Position numbers and translations under genes: made by a program
In this document: in pieces, positions 7,932 through 13,446 of the stretch
Layout: each line of letters starts with the position of its first letter
Position numbering within the stretch: the stretch's first letter is position 1
Origin: Terfezia claveryi
Lineage: Eukaryota > Ascomycota > Pezizomycetes > Pezizales > Pezizaceae
Reading direction: 5' to 3'
DNA: 13,446 nt
Assembly (NCBI GenBank): GCA_015179025.1
Contig: WHUX01000701.1
Coordinates: 1 to 13,446 of the forward strand
Notes under the pieces: model-generated
The model's database searches: none
Told to the model about the DNA's origin: nothing
Seen by the model: the letters and a program-made list of their open reading frames with translations, nothing else

Positions 7932-7983
7932 GGGCGCACTCCCTTATGGTGTCACCGGACGCACTTTGGTCTAAAGTGCGCCC
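7932..7983. repeat. Overlapping inverted repeats in Gypsy LTR copy 1
   Basis: cgcacttt (7960-7967) pairs with aaagtgcg (7973-7980). The same right arm can instead pair with an upstream copy, gggcgcact (7932-7940) with agtgcgccc (7975-7983), so two exclusive hairpins are possible. The inner hairpin is kept in LTR copies 2 and 3; the outer is weakened there by G-to-A changes. Confidence 0.6.
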
Positions 7984-8031
7984 TCGGTCCTTCATTTTTT
8001 TAGTTATTTTTACCGAATTATTTTCCTGCCG

Positions 8032-8080
8032 TTCAGGGTAATAATTCAAAATTCAGGGTAACGCCAAGACTTCAGGGTAA
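8032..8080. repeat. Three TTCAGGGTAA motifs in Gypsy LTR copy 1
   Basis: TTCAGGGTAA occurs at 8032-8041, 8052-8061 and 8071-8080, with starts 20 and 19 bp apart, about two helical turns. Confidence 0.7.
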
Positions 8081-8401
8081 CAGCTAATATTGCTAGCATA
8101 TATATGCATATAGGCAACATATTAATCTGAGTATAACTATTGAACCATTAATCGGATTCTTATGAAACTTAAACCGTAGCTCCCTCAAGGGTCTATAGAC
8201 GTTCCATAAGGGTCTTAACCATTTAGAAGGATTATAAACCACTCTGTGGTTCATACCCGTTTCATATACTTAACTCTGTAGATAAGTATTAGAAACGTTT
8301 GCACCATACTACTAAGAGTGTACCTAGAGTTCATGTGGATTCTAGGGTCATTTTATAATGGCCAAGGTACCTTTAGTAGGGCTGGATGTCACCCCGTGAC
8401 A

Positions 8402-9380
8402 TCGAGTTCGTTTTTGTGGGCGTTGTTGGCCAAGTGGCTGTTCTTGTAAGTCCTTGAGCTTTTGTTTGTGAGTTTGAATCCGGCGAGACAGTTCTTCTAC
8501 CGATTCCTTATTAGTCTCACAACTGCGAATACGATCATCCTGTTCTTGTTTAATCGCTTTCTGTGCCCAATTATTCAGCTTGCCAACATCTGTCTTGATA
8601 CCATCGAACTCCATCTTGCCTGCATCAATTATCACCTCTATATCCTATTTGAGCTTCTTTGTTAGCTCTTGCCATTGGATTTCCAACGTTTCCTTAATAG
8701 AAACAGTTAGCCATTTCACAGCATCTCCTTGTCCATCCATTTGCCCTTTTAGAGCTGCTACTTCTTCAGTTACCTGTTGTCGTAGTAACTTTAAGTCTTC
8801 ATAAGTACCTCTTGTACCATTAAATATGATAATATGAGCTTCTTGTGCTTGCTTTAGAAAACTAGCTTGAGCATTTAGTCCTTCGGTAAGGTTCAGAATT
8901 TCGGCTCATTGCCATTCGAATTCTGTGGCTCTATCATGAACTATTCTAGCCAATAATTCGTCATATTCTTGTTAGCTTAGTCATGTGCGAGGGGGTCGAA
9001 TTGGATATAGTGGGGGTTGTGCGGGATGGCGCTGTGAAGAGGCATTGCTGTTTGTTTGTCAAGGTGGTCTTTGGGAAGGTAGGCCAAATTGATCAATTAA
9101 TTCAGGTGGAAATGACTGTAACTTATCTGGACTATATATGGGGTGTCTGGAGGATTCTATCCCTCAAGATAGTATATCCTCCATTGGGATGTCAATGAGA
9201 TCATCTTCCGTATCTGTATTAGATTGTGGAAGATTGTGTGGTCTTTGGGTGATGGTACGAGGTGTGACATCTGGGAATGTGAAGGGTTGGTAGAGCTGGC
9301 GAGGCCCTCTTGGTGTCTATGAACTAGACATGATTTTGAGTAAATAGCAAATAAAATGACAATCACTGGCTACAAAGTAA
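8402..9380 (-). pseudogene. Gypsy gag N-terminal segment, copy 1
   Basis: The start is ATG at 9329-9331, about 50 nt after the LTR boundary (MSSS...), and the same frame runs without a frameshift to KRTR at 8402. Seven in-frame stops interrupt it, for example TAG as codon 5, where copy 2 has CAG, and TGA after EDILS, where copy 2 has CGA. The first third is Pro/Gln-rich and low complexity. The rest is rich in Glu, Lys, Gln and Leu in heptad-like spacing (EYDELLARIVHDRATEFEW, LKLLRQQVTEEVAALKGQ, SVEELSRRIQTHKQKLKDLQ), suggesting a long coiled coil. Such a region N-terminal to capsid is seen in several fungal Gypsy gags and probably aids oligomerisation. It continues, after the LTR insertion, into the proline linker at 6943. 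Confidence 0.85.
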
Positions 9381-10832
9381 TGTCACGGGGGCCCTATTGA
9401 CTGATAGCACTCTTGCAACTATTAGGATGGCCGTAATTTGCTGCCGCAACAATATCTATTCCGCAACACAGAATATCAATCCTATAGCAGTAAAGTTCAA
9501 TCCAACAATAGTCCTTAATGATGGATCTTATTTCGCAATACAAAATAAATCCTATGTCGCTTGAACGTAAAGTTAACTCAAGACTTAGAACTTTGTAGGC
9601 TTCATGTACTCAAGGTGCTCTTCTTTCGAATACTCGCTCGTGGTAGAATAAATTCAACCGGAACTACTAGCACTATTTATATCCCACAGTATTCATAGAT
9701 ATTCTTATGATAAAAATATTTTATAAAATGTGGGCTACCTGTCACCTTGGAATTTCTTCCTAAGTGTTATGCCATCCACACCTTTGTTAATGCAGTTGCT
9801 ATCTGCACTCGTTGTCACAGGTTACTAACCCGAACATAGAGAATATTCCATGTCTCATGTTATACGTACTTCGCTTATAGCTCGCTTATCTCATTAAAGA
9901 ATTCTTATCCGAGACAACTAAATTCAATTTCAGATACGTTACCAATCTCCGATACTATCGAATTACTATCCGACAATATCCGAAGGTATCTAATTATGTT
10001 TCCGGCAATATTCACTTAATAGTGTCTAGTGTCAATTGAAAATAATTTTCAACTGCACATAACTCTATGAATAGAGAACCGTGGGTCACAAGTAGATTAC
10101 CATTGGAAAGGTATCAACGCATAGAAGATTATAGAATCTTAGTTTATCTCGATACCCAAATTATTCATGGAGCTATTACCAATAATAAGTAAACCTCCTG
10201 TGGACCTATATGACCATATTAAAAGTCTTATATCTCCATGAGTTTAACTCCGATCATAAAAGGATTGCAGAAATGGAATCAGGACGAAGAGTAGGCCTAG
10301 ATAGAACCTTGAAACATTAAATTCGGAGAACTTTATGTTTTGGCCCTACCTTTGGCCTCTGTCCTAGGCGCACTCCCTTATAGTGTCACCGGACGCACTT
10401 TGGTCTAAAGTGCGCCCTCGGTCTTCATTTTTTTAGTTATTTTTACCGAATTATTTTCCTGCAGTTCAGGGTAATAATTCAATATTCAGGGTAACGCCAA
10501 GACTTCAGGGTAACAGCTAATATAGCTAGCATATATATGCATATAGTCAGCATATTATCTGAGTATAACTATTGAACCGTTAATCGGATTCTTATGAAAC
10601 TTAAACCGTAGCTCCCTCAAGGGTCTATGGACGTTCCATAAGGGTCTTAACTATCTAGGATGATTATAAACCACTCCGAGGTTCATACCCGTTTCATATA
10701 CTTAACTCTTATAGATAAGTATTAGAAACATTTGCACCACACTGCTAAGAGTGTACCTAGAGTTCATATAGATTCTAGGGTCGTTCTATAAGGGCCAAGT
10801 ACCTTTGTAGGGCTGGATGTCACCCCGTGACA
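9381..10832 (-). repeat. Gypsy LTR copy 2
   Basis: A 1,452-bp LTR has the same TGTCACGGGG...CCCCGTGACA ends. On the minus strand it is preceded by the end of gag copy 2 (junction tcgag, 10833-10837) and followed by the leader and ATG of gag copy 1. So its upstream edge looks like the LTR inserted in gag and its downstream edge like the genuine 5' LTR, as expected for a recombinant LTR. Over most of its length its variants agree with copy 3; near the high-coordinate end a few (gagttcat, gatgtcacc) agree with copy 1. The TTCAGGGTAA motifs are at 10465, 10485 and 10504. Confidence 0.9.
10465..10513. repeat. Three TTCAGGGTAA motifs in Gypsy LTR copy 2
   Basis: The same three 10-mers occur at 10465-10474, 10485-10494 and 10504-10513, with spacing unchanged from copy 1. 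Confidence 0.7.
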
Positions 10833-11761
10833 TCGAGTTCTTTTTGTGGCTTGTTGGCCAAGTGGCTTTCTTGTAGGTCTTGAGCTTCGTTTGTGAGTTT
10901 GAATCTGGCGAGATAGTTCTTCTACCGATTCTTATTAGTCTCAAACTGCGAATACATCATCCTGTTCTTGTTTAATCGCTTTCTGTGCCAATCATTCAGC
11001 TTGCCAACATCTGCCTTGATACATCGAACTCCACTTGCTGCATCAATTATCACCTTCTTCCCTTGAGCTTTTTGTAGCTTTGCCATTGGATTTCAAGTTT
11101 CCTTAATGAAACGTTAGCCTTTACAGTCTTCTTGCCATCGTTTGCCCTTTTAAGCAGCTACTTCTTCAGTTACTGCTGTCGCAGTAACTTTAATCTTCAA
11201 AGTAGCTTTGCACCATTGAATACATTGTATGAGCTTCTTTCCTTGTTTTAGAAAACTAGCTGAGCATTTAGTCCTTCGTAAGGTTCAGAATTTCGGCTTT
11301 TGCCATTCGAATTCTGTGCTCCATCATGAACTATTCTAGCCAATAATTCTCATATTCTTGTTGGCTTAGTCTGTGCGAGGGGGTCGAATTGGATGTAGTG
11401 GGGGTTGTGCGGGATGGCACTGTGAAGAGGCATTGCTGTTTGTTTGTCAAGGTGGTCTTCAGGAAGGTAGGCAAAATCGATCAATTAATCAGGTGGAAAT
11501 GACTGTAACTCATCTGACTATATATGGGTGTCTGGAGGATTCTATCCCTCGAGATAGGATATCCTCCATTGGGATGTCAATGAGATCATCTTCCGTATCT
11601 GTATCGATTGTGGAAGATTGTGTAGTCTTTGGGTGATGGCACGAGGTGTACATCTGGGAACGTGAGGGGTTGGTAGGGCTGGCGAGGCCCTCTTGTGTCT
11701 GTGAACTAGACATGATTTGAGTAAATAGCAAATGAAATGAGAATCACTGGCTACAAAGTAA
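10833..11761 (-). pseudogene. Gypsy gag N-terminal segment, copy 2, many small deletions
   Basis: This is a second copy of the 8402-9380 segment, with the same ends (tcgag at 10833, aagtaa at 11761) but 929 bp instead of 979. The ATG is at 11711-11713 and the first codons, MSSSQTQEGLASPTNPSR, are open for longer than in copy 1 and keep CAG and CGA where copy 1 has stops. Further on the frame is destroyed by many one-base deletions, roughly one every 15-20 bp, often one base of a doublet. Recognisable pieces in scattered frames match the copy 1 coiled coil. The two copies have decayed in different ways: copy 1 by point stops only, copy 2 mostly by deletions. Confidence 0.85.
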
Positions 11762-13216
11762 TGTCATGGGGGCCCTATTGACTGATAGCGCTCTTGCAAC
11801 TATTAGGATGGCCGTAATTTGCTGCCGCAACGATATCTATTGCCAACACAGAATATCAATCCTATAGCAGTAAAGTTCAATCCAACATAGTCCTATAACG
11901 GATCTTATTTCGCAATACAAAATAAATCCTATGTCGCTTGAACGTAAAGTTAACTCAAGACTTAGAACTTTGTAGGCTTCGTGTACTCAAGGTGCTCTTG
12001 CTTTCGAATACTCGCTGGTGGTAGAATAAATTCAACCGGAACTACTTGCACTATTTATATCCCGCGGTGTTCGTAGATATTCTTATGATAAAAATATTTT
12101 ATAAAACGCGGGCCTACCTGTTACCTTGGAATTTCTTCCTAAGTGTTATGCCATCCACACCTTTGTTAATGCAGTTGCTATCTGCACTCGTTGTCACAGG
12201 TTACTAACCCGAACGTAGAGAATATTCCCATGTCTGCATGTTATACGTACTTCGCTTATAGCTCGCTTATCCATTAAAGAATTCTTATCCGAGACAACTA
12301 AATTCAATTTCAGATACGTTACCAATCCCGATACTATCGAATTACCATCCGACAATATCCGAAGGCATCTAATTATGTTTCCGGCAATATTCACTTAATA
12401 GTGTCTAGTGTCCATTGAAAATAATTTTCAACTGCACATAACTCTATGAATAGAGAACCGTGGGTCACAAGTAGATTACCATTGGAAAGGTATCAACGCA
12501 TAGAAGATTATAGAATCTTAGTTTATCTCGATACCCAAATTATTCATGGAGTTATTACCAATAATAAGTAAACCTCCTCGTAGACCTATATGACCATATT
12601 AAAAGTCTTATGTCTCCATGAGTTTAACTCCGATCATAAAAAGGATTGCAGAAATGGAATCAGGACGAAGAGTAGGCCTAGATAGAACTTTGAAACATTA
12701 AATTCGGAGAACTTTATGTTTTGGCCCTACCTTTGGCCTCTGTCCTGGACGCACTCCCTTATAGTGTCACTGGACGCACTTTGGTCTAAAGTGCGCCCTC
12801 ATGGCTTCATTTTTTTATTTATTTTTACCGAATTATTTTCCTGCAGTTCAGGGTAATAATTCAATATTCAGGGTAACGCCAAGACTTCAGGGTAACAGCT
12901 AATATAGCTAGCATATATATACATATAGTCAGTATATTAATCTGAGTATAACTATTGAACCGTTAATCGGATTCTTGTGAAACTTGAACCGTAGCTCCCT
13001 CAAGGGTCTATGGACGTTCCATAAGGGTCTTAATCATCTAGGATGATTATAAACCACTCCGAGGTTCATACCCGTTTCATATACTTAACTTTATAGATAA
13101 GTATTAGAAATGTTTGCACTACACTGCTAAGAGTGTACCTAGAGACTATATAGATCCTAGGGTCGTTCTATAAGGGCCCAAGTACCTTTAGTAGGGCTGG
13201 ATGTTACCCCGTGACA
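11762..13216 (-). repeat. Gypsy LTR copy 3, the probable genuine 5' LTR
   Basis: A 1,455-bp LTR starts, on the minus strand, TGTCACGGGGTAAC at 13216 and ends CCCCATGACA at 11762; the last 10 bases carry one transition. The gag leader and ATG follow within about 50 nt. Its upstream edge lies directly against the 29-bp minisatellite, which makes it the outer 5' LTR of the Gypsy element. I saw no clear 3'-end tRNA primer site in the leader (ttactttgtagccagtgatt), so the priming mode is unknown. The TTCAGGGTAA motifs are at 12847, 12867 and 12886. Confidence 0.88.
12847..12895. repeat. Three TTCAGGGTAA motifs in Gypsy LTR copy 3
   Basis: The motif triplet occurs at 12847-12856, 12867-12876 and 12886-12895, identical in sequence and spacing to the other two LTR copies. 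Confidence 0.7.
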
Positions 13217-13446
13217 GATATATGGGGCAACCAAATATCTAGGCTGATATATAGGGCAAGCGAATATCCAGGCTGACATATAGGGCGAGCGAATATCCTG
13301 GCTGACATATTAGGCAAGCGAATATTCAGGCTGACATATAGAGTGACCAAATATCCAGGCTGATATCTAGGTCGAGCAAATATATAGGCTGATATCCAGG
13401 GCGAGCGAATATCCAGACTGACATGTAGAGCGAGAGAATATCCAGG
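13217..13446. repeat. 29-bp minisatellite, eight units, runs off the window
   Basis: Units start with tgacatat or tgatat and end with gaatatccaggc. Full units are at 13245, 13274, 13303, 13332, 13361 and 13390, each exactly 29 bp. A first unit (13217-13244) lacks its first t where the LTR begins, and an eighth is cut by the window end. Units differ by a few substitutions and no indels. A period of 29 does not keep a reading frame, so it is not a coding repeat. It is probably the pre-existing target of the Gypsy element. Confidence 0.92.

Larger units (their letters stand above)
6944..8401 (-). mobile_element. Gypsy LTR copy 1, inserted inside gag
   Basis: A 1,458-bp LTR has perfect 10-bp inverted ends, TGTCACGGGG and CCCCGTGACA. 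It is flanked by tcaag (6939-6943) and tcgag (8402-8406), a 5-bp target duplication differing by one G/A transition. It interrupts gag between KRTR and SIDDD, and removing 1,463 bp restores the frame. It is the same family as copies 2 and 3 but visibly more diverged from both than they are from each other. There is no long open frame. It contains a TATA-like run (8096-8110), three TTCAGGGTAA motifs and a GC hairpin. Orientation follows copies 2 and 3, which precede a gag start on the minus strand. Confidence 0.9.

Noticed and set aside
8032..8080. TTCAGGGTAA repeats as interstitial telomere sequence.
   Set aside because: The motif is not TTAGGG, the units are separated by 9-10 unrelated bases, and the block recurs at the same place in three LTRs.
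6944..8401. The 1.46-kb block as a DNA transposon or MITE, because it has 10-bp inverted ends and a 5-bp TSD.
   Set aside because: The same block stands directly before the leader and ATG of gag twice, has TG...CA ends and encodes no transposase, which fits an LTR better.
11373..11636. Plus-strand open frame opposite gag copy 2 (and a similar one at 8983-9198).
   Set aside because: Both are antisense shadows of the gag N-terminal segment, where the minus-strand frame, ATG and coiled coil are recognised.
13217..13446. Regularly repeated 29-bp units that resemble a CRISPR array in length.
   Set aside because: The units are directly adjacent with no unique spacers, and the context is eukaryotic retrotransposons. 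It is a minisatellite.
1..13446. Host genes, tRNA, rRNA, or a defence, toxin or biosynthetic system.
   Set aside because: I found no such motif. All recognisable coding sequence is Copia or Gypsy, and the remaining open frames are short and fall inside LTRs or opposite gag.

Overview
This window looks like a repeat graveyard from a filamentous fungus, most likely an ascomycete. Everything that can be named is an LTR retrotransposon (Ty3/Gypsy or Ty1/Copia) or a tandem repeat. No intact host gene, tRNA or rRNA is visible. The fungal assignment is an inference. It rests on the element types, a Copia primer site matching the anticodon arm of initiator tRNA-Met, and stop codons that look like C-to-T or G-to-A changes of Gln, Trp and Arg codons, as repeat-induced point mutation (RIP) or CpG decay would leave.

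Layout, left to right. (1) 1-362 and 935-~2030, minus strand: one decayed Copia element (Copia-2) with gag C-terminus, zinc knuckle, protease, pre-integrase and integrase core. It is split by a 572-bp GC-rich solo LTR (363-934) full of hairpins. (2) ~2030-13216, minus strand: the 5' part of one Ty3/Gypsy element (5' LTR, gag, nucleocapsid knuckle, protease), which fuses in frame to Copia-2 near 2030. Its gag frame is cut by three insertions with 5-bp target-site duplications (TSDs): a solo Copia LTR in the same orientation (2932-3557), a Copia element in the opposite orientation (Copia-1, 4163-6742: two LTRs, primer site, polypurine tract, most of the interior deleted), and a Gypsy LTR of about 1.46 kb (6944-8401). 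Removing each insert plus one TSD copy brings the flanking gag codons back into one frame, which strongly supports every boundary. (3) 8402-13216: two tandem copies of [Gypsy LTR + gag N-terminal segment], best explained by unequal recombination between the 5' LTR and the LTR lodged inside gag. (4) 13217-13446: a 29-bp minisatellite, apparently the original target of the Gypsy element.

The coding remnants do not work together today; all carry stops, deletions or lost catalytic residues. The value of the window is the readable order of events: Gypsy insertion in a minisatellite, self-family insertion in gag, tandem amplification, Copia insertions, LTR-LTR deletion to solo LTRs, and point-mutation decay. 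I found no convincing new functional system. The best leads are the LTR-gag tandem array, the hairpin-rich solo LTR, the hairpin triplet in the Copia-1 leader, and an odd excess of one-base deletions in one gag copy that may be an assembly artefact.
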